NCBI GenBank assembly: GCA_934490165.1 | Contig: CAKSTB010000016.1 | Span: 3,311 to 67,310, forward strand | Direction: 5' to 3' | DNA: 64,000 nucleotides | DNA from: an uncultured Ruminiclostridium sp. | Lineage (GTDB): Bacteria > Bacillota > Clostridia > Oscillospirales > Ruminococcaceae | In this document: positions 1 to 8,146 of the stretch, in pieces | Numbering within the stretch: position 1 is the first letter of the stretch | Layout: every line of letters begins with the position of its first letter | Program-made: the position numbers and the translations under genes | Notes under the pieces: generated by a model | Told to the model about the DNA's origin: nothing | What the model saw: the letters and a program-made list of their open reading frames with translations, nothing else | Databases searched by the model: none

Positions 1-45
1 TCACCTGATAGCTCCGTGGTCAATACTATTTATACAGATATTTGC

Positions 46-2322
46 TTATTTACTCAGCCGCATTGCTATTACGGAAATATCGTCGCTTTTATCTTCTCCC
101 GCATAGAACCTTGCGGTAGCGGCGACTTCTTTGGAAAACTCCTTTAAGTCGGGCTCTTTGTCCATTTCGCGGTAGAGCCATTTTTCATTCAGCTCCGCGC
201 CGTCACTTGTCATTACTATCATATCACGACTGCCTATTGTGAACGTCCTGCGGTCGTAGACAGGCTCGTCCTTTACGCCGACAGGCAGACCCTTACAGCC
301 AAGGCGCATACAGCGGCTTCCGCACTTGATGTAGGTGTTGGCACTGCCTGCCTTATACAGGTCGGTCTTACCGCTGTAGAGGTCAACAGCGCATATCTCA
401 AGAGTTGCGAAGCTCTCATCGGAGGACTTACACATAAGGGAGGTGTTTATGACGTTTATCGCCGCGTCAATGCCTACTCCCGCCTGCAAAAGCCGAATCA
501 GCATACCGCAGGCAAAGGACGAATCAACACGCGCTCTGCTTCCGCTACCCATACCGTCCGACAAGACTACATAGGCTATGCCGCTCTTGTCGATGAAGCT
601 CTCGTAATAATCCCCGCAGGCAGTGCCCTCGGTCTTACTGAGCTGGCATATCTCTATATCAAGCGTGTAGGTGGTCTGTGAGAAAACGCTGAGCTTACAG
701 CCGCCGCCCACGCGGCTTATCGTCGGCAGGTCGAAGCGGCGGCGGAAAGCAAGCGTCAGCGCCTCGCAGATGTCCTGCTTTGAAGCAAAGAAGCCGGTAT
801 CGGAGTAGGCTTCTACCGACATTCTGCCTTGCTCACCGAGCTGAACGCTCACCGCTTCGGCATCTTCACAGCCGAGCTTGTACAGGACATTGACGGCGGT
901 TTCGTTGTATTCGGGCTCGATTTCGCCGCTGTTTTCAATCTCGTCCGATAACTGGGACAGAATTTGCTCTGTTGCCGATAACTGAGCGGTAAGTACGGAA
1001 CGCATACGCGCTATTCTCCTGCGCTCGGCTTCATTATTTGACAGCGTGGTGTAAAGCTTATTGATCTTACTGCATAACTGCTCCTTGTGGGGGCAACGCT
1101 CCGACAACGGGGCGGAAAACAGCTCCGGGGTAGGTTCTTCGCCGCTTTTAACGGCGTTTGTAAGCTTGGCAAACTGCTTTATGCTGTCGCCGTATTCCTT
1201 ACCCCAGCACTGCATATTATATCTGCACTTTCTGCAAATTTCATCACACGCGGTATTATACACCCAGCTTATATCACGCGCAGGAACGTTGTCGAGCTTT
1301 TCGGCGGTAAGTCCCACCGTCCGCCGCACCTCCGCAATAGCTCCCTCGGCAAATTTAAGGCGTTTTGCGAACAGCCTGCGGATACTGTTTTCGGCGGCTG
1401 ACAGCTTTACCATGTCGGTCTGTTCGGCGGTGAGCCTTGCGGGGAGGAGCATAAACACCGCCGAGGACATAAAAATATCCGCCGCCACGGCAAGCTTTGC
1501 GTTATCCATTGTAAAAAATGCGGTGCATATTGTTGCGGTGAGCACGAACGCTCCCGCCGCGCTTATTTTTTTCCCGCCCGAAAACATACCTGCGAGAGCC
1601 GCCGCAGGAGCAAGAGCCGCCGCGAGGAATGCGTTAGCGTCAGTACCTACCGCTGTACCCAGAGCACCGGCGGCGGCACAAACAGCGCCCGCTCCGCTCC
1701 CATACTTCATTGCGGCGCAAAGTGCCAGTCCCGACGCAAAAATAATGCCGAAATTGAATATGCCTATGCTGTAGTGGGAGAGAATGCCCGACACTATGGC
1801 ACAGCCGCCTATTACACAGATAAAGCTGAGAGGGTCGCTCCTGACGGTCACCTTGACAAGCTCGCGCTTTGACGACAGACGTATAAGCCTTAGTGCCACG
1901 ACTGCGCCGCCGCCCGCCATAGCCGACAGGATAATGCAGTTCATAATATCGCTGACGGAGGACGAGGTGAGAAAGTTAGCGGCAAAGACCGAGCCTGCCG
2001 CAGTTATAGCCGATACCGCATCGGAAGCGGCGGTTTTTCGGCGGGAAACGATAAGACGTATAGCGACTACCGACAGCAGAGCCGAGGTGACGGTCACGCC
2101 GTCCGAATAATTGCCGCCGAGAATGTAGCCTGCAACACTGCCGACAAAAGCGCTTATGCAATCGATACCGCTCATCGCCGCCGCAAATGATGCCGCAAAG
2201 GGTGACGGCTTACCGAGCACCGTACTCATTGAAATGACTGCCGCGATAAGCATTACCGCGCCGCACCTTATGACCGAATGCTCGCGGATATGTACGCTGT
2301 TTTTTGTTACTGCCCTTGACAT
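46..2322 (-). CDS. spoIIE: Stage II sporulation protein E (SpoIIE), serine phosphatase
   Basis: 758 residues. The N-terminal ~300 residues are a run of hydrophobic segments (about ten membrane spans), followed by a linker with a cysteine pair (CRKCRYNMQC) and a C-terminal PP2C-type phosphatase (about 540-758) with the metal-binding motif VVLSDGMGSGSRA near residue 589 and MTSDGAEL near the end. This order is diagnostic of SpoIIE, the septum-localised phosphatase that dephosphorylates SpoIIAA and releases sigma-F in the forespore. The start codon is preceded by a good RBS (GGAAG). A 10-bp inverted repeat (GATATTCCCG, arms 2347-2356 and 2374-2383) lies in its 5' leader. Length and domain order are normal for the family; strong evidence that the host forms spores. 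Confidence 0.95.
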   Translation of the reverse strand: MSRAVTKNSVHIREHSVIRCGAVMLIAAVISMSTVLGKPSPFAASFAAAMSGIDCISAFVGSVAGYILGGNYSDGVTVTSALLSVVAIRLIVSRRKTAASDAVSAITAAGSVFAANFLTSSSVSDIMNCIILSAMAGGGAVVALRLIRLSSKRELVKVTVRSDPLSFICVIGGCAIVSGILSHYSIGIFNFGIIFASGLALCAAMKYGSGAGAVCAAAGALGTAVGTDANAFLAAALAPAAALAGMFSGGKKISAAGAFVLTATICTAFFTMDNAKLAVAADIFMSSAVFMLLPARLTAEQTDMVKLSAAENSIRRLFAKRLKFAEGAIAEVRRTVGLTAEKLDNVPARDISWVYNTACDEICRKCRYNMQCWGKEYGDSIKQFAKLTNAVKSGEEPTPELFSAPLSERCPHKEQLCSKINKLYTTLSNNEAERRRIARMRSVLTAQLSATEQILSQLSDEIENSGEIEPEYNETAVNVLYKLGCEDAEAVSVQLGEQGRMSVEAYSDTGFFASKQDICEALTLAFRRRFDLPTISRVGGGCKLSVFSQTTYTLDIEICQLSKTEGTACGDYYESFIDKSGIAYVVLSDGMGSGSRARVDSSFACGMLIRLLQAGVGIDAAINVINTSLMCKSSDESFATLEICAVDLYSGKTDLYKAGSANTYIKCGSRCMRLGCKGLPVGVKDEPVYDRRTFTIGSRDMIVMTSDGAELNEKWLYREMDKEPDLKEFSKEVAATARFYAGEDKSDDISVIAMRLSK

Positions 2323-2346
2323 TGTAAACTTCCTTTCGCAAATGCA

Positions 2347-2383
2347 GATATTCCCGATGAAAAACGAAAAATGCGGGAATATC
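2347..2383 (-). promoter_or_regulatory. Stem-loop in the spoIIE 5' leader
   Basis: Perfect 10-bp arms (GATATTCCCG and its complement) around a 17-nt loop, 25 bases upstream of the spoIIE start. There is no T-run after it on the minus strand, so it is not a terminator. It could be an mRNA-stabilising hairpin or an operator; function unknown. Confidence 0.45.
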
Positions 2384-2588
2384 GATATGTTATTATTTTA
2401 CAATTGAGAAGCGGCACTTTTTGTCGCAGTAAGTAACGGTGAAACGCAAAGGAAAGCGGGAAATGTCGGGCAAAGTATTATATCGGGGCAGGTGAGGTTT
2501 TCCGCATGAAAATGATAATATGCGACGATTTTTACGGATACGGTATCTGTAATGAAAAAGTATAGCGGCACTACATTTTTGCAAATAC

Positions 2589-2617
2589 TTGACAAGGAGT
2601 GTTTGCAGTGATATACT
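2589..2617 (+). promoter_or_regulatory. Sigma-A promoter of the LRR-protein leader
   Basis: TTGACA (2589-2594), 17-base spacer, TATACT (2612-2617). Transcription would begin near 2624, more than 200 bases upstream of the LRR-protein start. The rest of the spoIIE/LRR gap (2323-2834) holds only this promoter, the folded leader described next and the spoIIE stem-loop; no gene is visible there. Confidence 0.7.
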
Positions 2618-2657
2618 TATGATAATATACAGTTAATGGCGATGAAGTGTAAAGGTG

Positions 2658-2747
2658 AGAGATATGTGCAAGATATTAAATTACAATTTATGTAAATGGG
2701 GGGGGGGCTCAATAAAAGCACCTCTGTAAGTAATGCACAATATCTCT
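2658..2747 (+). ncRNA. Structured leader RNA or small RNA upstream of LRR protein
   Basis: AGAGATATGTGC (2658-2669) pairs with GCACAATATCTCT (2735-2747), 12 pairs with one bulged A, closing a ~65-nt domain. Inside are a TTACA/TGTAA hairpin (2681-2695) and a run of ten G (2698-2707) near a CACCTC segment. A terminator-like hairpin follows at 2771-2806, before the RBS. The layout (promoter, closed multi-stem domain, terminator, gene) fits either a riboswitch/attenuator or a free-standing ~180-nt small RNA. I do not recognise a known class. Confidence 0.4.
2698..2707 (+). repeat. G10 homopolymer tract in leader
   Basis: Ten consecutive G between the promoter and the start of the secreted LRR protein. 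Homopolymer tracts of this length slip during replication and often vary between cells when placed next to surface-protein genes. Being outside the coding frame, length change would alter leader folding rather than reading frame. It could also be an assembly-sensitive site. Confidence 0.6.
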
Positions 2748-2770
2748 GCGTAAAATTCAATATGGTAATT

Positions 2771-2806
2771 AAGGCATAGTCCGCGAGGGGTGGACTATGC
2801 CTTTTT
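2771..2806 (+). terminator. Intrinsic terminator/attenuator before LRR protein
   Basis: AAGGCATAGTCC (2771-2782) pairs perfectly with GGACTATGCCTT (2792-2803) around a 9-nt loop and is followed by a T-run. It sits between the promoter at 2589 and the gene start at 2835, so it must be read through, or must end a separate small RNA. Confidence 0.75.
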
Positions 2807-2834
2807 ATATTATTTCAAAGAAAGAGGGTATATT

Positions 2835-5800
2835 ATGAGATTTAAAAGAGCAGCCGCAGGTCTGGTTGCATCGGTGATGGCGTTGACAGTAGCAGTAACG
2901 CCAGTCGCTGACAAGCTACCTGTAGTAAGCAGTGGCTTAAGCGTTAAAGCAGCTGCCGAGACCTACGGAAATTTTGAGTACAGTGAGAATGATGACGGAG
3001 TAACGATAGACAGTTATACCGGTAGCAGTTCAAATGTAGTCATACCGGAGAAGATCGACGGGTATACGGTAACGGTGATAGGTGATGATGCTTTCAAAGG
3101 CAATGTTATTGTAACTTCAGTAACAATACCCGATACAGTTACAAGCATAGGAAATAATGTATTTGACGGCTGTACAAAGCTGTCGCAGGTGAATTTGCCA
3201 AAAAATCTGCAATCTATAGATTGGCGTGCATTTGCAGATTGTACATCTCTCACATCGGTTGAAATCCCAAAAACACTTACCTATTGCAACTGGGATGCAT
3301 TCGCGGGAAGCGGACTTACTACCGCTACATTTGAAGAAGGTACTACAAGTATCACAGACAGTGTGTTTACTTCTGTGTCTGCGCTTACAAATGTGACAAT
3401 ACCCGATACAGTTACTTCAATAGGTGAGAATGCGTTTAATGGCTGTATAAATTTGTCACAGATAAATTTGCCGAAGAACCTTGAATCAATTGGCAGTGGT
3501 GCTTTTAGAAGTTGTACATCTCTTACATCGATTGAATTCCCCAAAACGCTTACCTATTGCAGCTGGGATTCATTCGCAGACAGCGGACTTACAACTGCTG
3601 TATTCGAAGAAGGTACAACAAAAATTGCAAACAATGTGCTTAACTCTGTGTCTACGCTTACAGATGTGACAATACCCGATACAGTTACTTCAATAGGTGA
3701 TAGTGCATTTTACGGTTGCACAAGCCTTGAAAAGATAGAATTGCCGGATTCTGTTACAAGCATAGAGCAGGACGCGTTTAAAGAATGTACAAAGCTGTCG
3801 CAGATAGATTTGCCCAAAAATCTCGAATATATGGGTTCGTGTGCATTTATGAATTGCACATCTCTTACATCGGTTGAAATACCCAAGTCGCTTACAGACT
3901 GTAGATGGGATGTATTTACAGACAGCGGTCTTAAAACTGTTACATTTGAAGAAGGTACAACAAGAATCGCAAGCAATATTGTCACCTCCGTGTCCACTCT
4001 TATAAATGTGACAATACCCGAAACCGTAACTTCAATAGGCAGTTATGCTTTTGCCGGTTGCAACAATCTTGAAAAAATAGTAATTCCCGAATCGGTTATA
4101 AGCATTGATGACGGTGCTTTTAATAAGTGTAAAAAATTATCTGAAGTCAATTTGCCGAAAAATCTGACAACTTTAGGTCAGGTTGTATTCGGGGAATGCG
4201 AATCGCTTAAAACCATAAAAATACCAAAGTCGCTTACTGAATGTGATTGGAGCGTATTCGGCGAAAGCGGACTTACTACCGCTACATTTGAAGAAGGTAC
4301 GACAAGCGTAGCAGACAGATTATTCAATAACGCAGTTAATTTAACAAATATAACCATACCCGATACTGTTACAAGCATCGGCAGTGATGCTTTTTCAAGC
4401 TGCAGCAGTCTGCAAAAGATAGATATCCCTGACTCGGTTATAAGCATCGGTGATAGTGCATTCAATCTTTGCGATAAATTATCGGAAATAACCTTGCCGA
4501 AGGATCTTGAAACGCTTGGTAGCAGTGCCTTTTCAGGTTGTACATCTCTTACGTCAATTTCGATTCCTGAAAACATAAACAAAATTCAAGATTCTGTGTT
4601 CAACGGCTGTACATCACTTGTGACTGTTGAAATGGGTGATAAAGTTACATCAATAGGTGACTCTGCTTTTTACGGCTGTACATCACTTAAAGATATAACA
4701 CTTTCGCCTGAAACAGAGTATATATACTCTAATGCGTTTAGTAACTGCGATTCGCTTGAAAGTATAGTGATACCGGATAAGGTTACGGATATAAATTACT
4801 GTGCTTTCAGTGACTGTGATAAGCTGTCATCTGTGACACTTTCAAAGGTGCTGGAGCAAATTGGTGATTATGCATTCAACAACTGTGATACGCTTACATC
4901 AATAAAGATACCGGACTCTGTTGAAACAATTGGTGAGAGAGCATTCTATGACTGTGAAAAGCTTGCAGACGTAGATATGGGTAACGGAGTTTCAAGATTA
5001 TATTCTGAGGCATTCAGACTTTGCCCCGCACTTACAAAGATAGTGCTGTCAAATAATCTTACTTCAATACCGGAGTATGCGTTCGCTGACTGTGTGAATC
5101 TTACAGACGTAACGATATATCCCGGCGTGACAGAGATCGCGACCAATGCTTTCTCATATGCTTCGAAGGTTACGATGAGAGGTCTTAAGGGAAGCTATGC
5201 GGAAACGTATGCAAACGACAGAGGTATGACATTTGAAGCAATAACATCTGTCAATGCAAGTGAGCTTACAATCAAGTACAAGTCATTAACGGGTTCATAT
5301 TGGAATGATTACATTGAATACATACCTGAGGCAAGCTATACCTATACAGGTGAAGCCATAAAACCTGAGATAAAGGTATATTATGGTTCTTACGAACTGA
5401 CCGAAGGTACGGACTATAAGCTTGTATCATATGAAAATAACGTAAATATCGGAAATGCTGTCTGCACCATAGAAGGTCTTGGCGTATACAGCGGCAAGAC
5501 ATCGAGCACCTATGAAATAGTTGCTGCCGATATATCCGACTTCTATATCAAACTCGAGTATGGTTCATATGACTACACAGGTAAGGAAATAAAGCCTGCT
5601 GTTACCTGTGACAGACTTACAGAGGGCACTGACTTTACGGTAAGCTATAAGGACAATATCAATGCGGGAACTGCTCAGGTCATAATTACAGGTATCGGAA
5701 ACTACAGCGGCACAGAAACGCTTGAATTTACGATAAATCCCGTTACGATATGCACAGATGTATCACAGCTTCAGAGTAAGCACCCTTATGACGGAAATGC

Positions 5801-7667
5801 ACATGATGTATATGTTTATAACGGAGCTGAGGGCACTGAAAACCTGTATCTGACATTCTCTGACGATACGCAGTTTGAAGCATACAACGACTATCTGTAT
5901 ATCTATGATGTTGACGGAAATCTGATCGGCGCATATACAGACGATGAGCTTTCAGGAAAAACTGTAACAGTTCCCGGAAGCTATGTAAAGCTTGTACTCA
6001 ATACTAATTCCACAAATAACGAATACGGTTTCAGAGTAGTTTCTGTTACCGATTCAATCGAATGCACAACACATACATTCGGTGACTGGGTGATAACAGA
6101 AGAACCGACCTGTACGGCAACAGGTACTCAGACAAGAACCTGCTCGATTTGCAATAAGGTTGAAACGCAGACGATAGCGGCTCTCGGTCACGCAGAAGTA
6201 ATTGACAAGGCGGTAGCCGCAACTTGCACAAAGACTGGTCTTACAGAGGGCATTCATTGTTCAGTTTGCGGTACTGTAATAAAGGCGCAGGAGGTTGTAC
6301 CTGCGACAGGCAAGCACTCATTCGGCAAATGGAAAATCACCAAGGCGGCAACCTGTACGGCAACAGGTACAAAGACAAAGACTTGCTCGGTTTGCGGAAA
6401 GACTGAAACCGCAACAATAGCAAAGACAGCTCACAAGTATGATAATACAGTTGTAAAACCCACATACACAGCAAAGGGCTACACACTGCACAAGTGCTCG
6501 GCTTGCGGTGCAAGCTATAAGGATACTTATACAGCCACGCTCACCCTTGCCAAGATCGGCGGTTTCAAGGTTAAGGCTAAGGACAGCACAAGTATCACGT
6601 TACAGTGGAATAAGAACAACTCGGCAAGCGGCTATATTATTGAAGCTTACAACGGTAAGACGTGGAGTCAGGTTACTAAGATAGCCAAGAACAGCACGCT
6701 GACATATAAAGTCACAAAGCTGTCTGCAAGCAAAACTTATCAGTACAGAATTAAAGCGTACAAGACAGAGGGCAAGTCTACAGCTTACAGCGCAAATTCG
6801 GCAACACTGAGTGTAAATACGAACCCCTCTAACATGAGCGGATTTAAGGCTAAATCCAAGTCTTACAACAGCATAACGCTCCAGTGGAACAAGAACGCTA
6901 GCGCTACAGGTTATGAGTTGCAGAAGTGGGACGGTAAGAAGTGGGTTACACTTACTAAGATAAGCAAGAACAGCACTACAACTTATACAGTCAAGAACCT
7001 TAAAGCTAGTACGACATACAAGTACAGAATAAGAGCGTATAAGACGATAGGTAAGGCTACACAGTACAGTGCTTACACAGCAACGCTGAGTGTAAATACA
7101 AATCCGACTAACATGAGCGGCTTTAAGGCTAAAGCTAAGTCCTACAACAGCATAACGCTCCAGTGGAACAAGAACACAAGCGCTACAGGTTATGAGTTGC
7201 AGAAGTGGGACGGCAAGAAGTGGGTTACGCTTACTAAAATAAGCAAGAACAGCACTACTACTTATACCGTTAAGGGCTTAAAGGCTAGCACGACATACAA
7301 GTACAGAATAAGAGCTTATAAGACCATTGGTAAGGCAACGCAGTATAGTGCTTACTCGGCAACGCTCAGCGTAAATACAAATCCGACTAATATGAGCGGA
7401 TTTAAGGCTAAGAGCACTGCCAAGACTTCGGTAACGTTACAGTGGAACAAGAACACTAGCGCTACAGGCTATGAGTTACAGAAGTGGAACGGTAAGAAGT
7501 GGGTTTCTGCCGCAAAGGTTACCAAGAACAGCACAGTGACAAGCACTGTGAGGAGCTTAAAGGCAAATACTTCTTACAAGTTCAGAATCAGGGCTTATAA
7601 GACGATTGGTAAGACTACACAGTACAGTTCATGGAGCGGTACGCTGACGGTCAAGACGAAGAAATAA
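2835..7667 (+). CDS. Secreted BspA-type leucine-rich-repeat, Ig-like, CUB-like, FN3 protein
   Basis: 1610 residues. ATG at 2835 is chosen because an RBS-like AGAGGG precedes it and a basic plus hydrophobic signal peptide follows (MRFKRAAAGLVASVMAL); an in-frame GTG at 2790 lies inside the terminator hairpin. Domain order: signal peptide (1 to ~40); about 30 LRR_5/BspA repeats with the phrase IPDTVTSIGxxAFxGC (~45-775); two Ig-like/YDG-type repeats (~815-968); a CUB-like beta domain (~969-1073); three CxxC-containing repeats (~1076-1232); four fibronectin type III repeats (~1235-1610), the last three nearly identical. No LPXTG or membrane anchor is visible at the C-terminus, so attachment, if any, is by another route. 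Probably a surface or secreted adhesin/binding protein; ligand unknown. Confidence 0.85.
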   Translation: MRFKRAAAGLVASVMALTVAVTPVADKLPVVSSGLSVKAAAETYGNFEYSENDDGVTIDSYTGSSSNVVIPEKIDGYTVTVIGDDAFKGNVIVTSVTIPDTVTSIGNNVFDGCTKLSQVNLPKNLQSIDWRAFADCTSLTSVEIPKTLTYCNWDAFAGSGLTTATFEEGTTSITDSVFTSVSALTNVTIPDTVTSIGENAFNGCINLSQINLPKNLESIGSGAFRSCTSLTSIEFPKTLTYCSWDSFADSGLTTAVFEEGTTKIANNVLNSVSTLTDVTIPDTVTSIGDSAFYGCTSLEKIELPDSVTSIEQDAFKECTKLSQIDLPKNLEYMGSCAFMNCTSLTSVEIPKSLTDCRWDVFTDSGLKTVTFEEGTTRIASNIVTSVSTLINVTIPETVTSIGSYAFAGCNNLEKIVIPESVISIDDGAFNKCKKLSEVNLPKNLTTLGQVVFGECESLKTIKIPKSLTECDWSVFGESGLTTATFEEGTTSVADRLFNNAVNLTNITIPDTVTSIGSDAFSSCSSLQKIDIPDSVISIGDSAFNLCDKLSEITLPKDLETLGSSAFSGCTSLTSISIPENINKIQDSVFNGCTSLVTVEMGDKVTSIGDSAFYGCTSLKDITLSPETEYIYSNAFSNCDSLESIVIPDKVTDINYCAFSDCDKLSSVTLSKVLEQIGDYAFNNCDTLTSIKIPDSVETIGERAFYDCEKLADVDMGNGVSRLYSEAFRLCPALTKIVLSNNLTSIPEYAFADCVNLTDVTIYPGVTEIATNAFSYASKVTMRGLKGSYAETYANDRGMTFEAITSVNASELTIKYKSLTGSYWNDYIEYIPEASYTYTGEAIKPEIKVYYGSYELTEGTDYKLVSYENNVNIGNAVCTIEGLGVYSGKTSSTYEIVAADISDFYIKLEYGSYDYTGKEIKPAVTCDRLTEGTDFTVSYKDNINAGTAQVIITGIGNYSGTETLEFTINPVTICTDVSQLQSKHPYDGNAHDVYVYNGAEGTENLYLTFSDDTQFEAYNDYLYIYDVDGNLIGAYTDDELSGKTVTVPGSYVKLVLNTNSTNNEYGFRVVSVTDSIECTTHTFGDWVITEEPTCTATGTQTRTCSICNKVETQTIAALGHAEVIDKAVAATCTKTGLTEGIHCSVCGTVIKAQEVVPATGKHSFGKWKITKAATCTATGTKTKTCSVCGKTETATIAKTAHKYDNTVVKPTYTAKGYTLHKCSACGASYKDTYTATLTLAKIGGFKVKAKDSTSITLQWNKNNSASGYIIEAYNGKTWSQVTKIAKNSTLTYKVTKLSASKTYQYRIKAYKTEGKSTAYSANSATLSVNTNPSNMSGFKAKSKSYNSITLQWNKNASATGYELQKWDGKKWVTLTKISKNSTTTYTVKNLKASTTYKYRIRAYKTIGKATQYSAYTATLSVNTNPTNMSGFKAKAKSYNSITLQWNKNTSATGYELQKWDGKKWVTLTKISKNSTTTYTVKGLKASTTYKYRIRAYKTIGKATQYSAYSATLSVNTNPTNMSGFKAKSTAKTSVTLQWNKNTSATGYELQKWNGKKWVSAAKVTKNSTVTSTVRSLKANTSYKFRIRAYKTIGKTTQYSSWSGTLTVKTKK
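6823..7665 (+). repeat. Three tandem ~279-bp FN3-coding repeats
   Basis: Near-identical units begin around 6823, 7101 and 7380, each opening with codons for NPTNMSGFKAK and containing SATGYELQKW. High nucleotide identity between units, not just protein similarity, points to recent duplication or ongoing homogenisation and makes copy-number change likely. Confidence 0.85.
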
Positions 7668-7689
7668 GCGGTAAAAATTCAATAGCTAT

Positions 7690-7727
7690 AATCGGGCATC
7701 GGTGTGAAAATCGATGCCCGATTTTTT
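7690..7727 (+). terminator. Terminator of the LRR protein gene
   Basis: AATCGGGCATCG (7690-7701) pairs with CGATGCCCGATT (7712-7723) and is followed by a T-run. The remaining gap to 8146 holds the GH31 promoter/operator and otherwise nothing recognisable. Confidence 0.9.
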
Positions 7728-7925
7728 GTGGTGAGTGTGGGATTGGCGGTGATGGTGGGAATGAAGATAATCGGGGCAACAGGTCGGTGGTGTAATTAAG
7801 CACGCGGGGGAGAGCGGGAATGCGAAAATCGGCGTTGTAATGCGGTTTTGACACTATATTGCGATGGAGTTGGCGGGGGTGCGGAAATATCTTTTTCAAA
7901 AACAAAAAATTTTTTCAAAAACCCC

Positions 7926-7976
7926 TTGATTTTTGCAAATTTATATGTTAGAATAAACGACAGGTAAACGATTACA
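7926..7976 (+). promoter_or_regulatory. GH31 promoter with LacI-type operator
   Basis: TTGATT (7926-7931), 17-base spacer, TAGAAT (7949-7954). Just past the expected transcription start is GGTAAACGATTACA (7963-7976), which on the other strand reads TGTAATCGTTTACC, close to the LacI/GalR-family operator pattern TGTAANCGNTTACA. Its position suggests repression by roadblock. The core AAACGATTACA recurs in the GH3 promoter at 22625. Confidence 0.7.
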
Positions 7977-8146
7977 CAGCGTTTCGGATTACGACCCGGT
8001 AAGGTCACGGATTGTGCAGAATTGGCGGGCGGATGTCGGAAATGCGGTGGGCGGATTACCTTTGATTTAATCGGGGAAATCCCGTATGAAAAGTAAATTT
8101 TGGCGGAAGTGTGACCGCCGTTTATGCGAAAGGAAAGGTATAATCT

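Noticed and set aside
1061..1774. 237-codon plus-strand open frame opposite spoIIE
   Set aside because: Antisense shadow of a clear SpoIIE gene; no RBS, no family resemblance, composition follows the opposite strand.
6541..7665. CRISPR-like repetition
   Set aside because: The repeats are 279-bp in-frame FN3-coding units, not short repeats with unique spacers.
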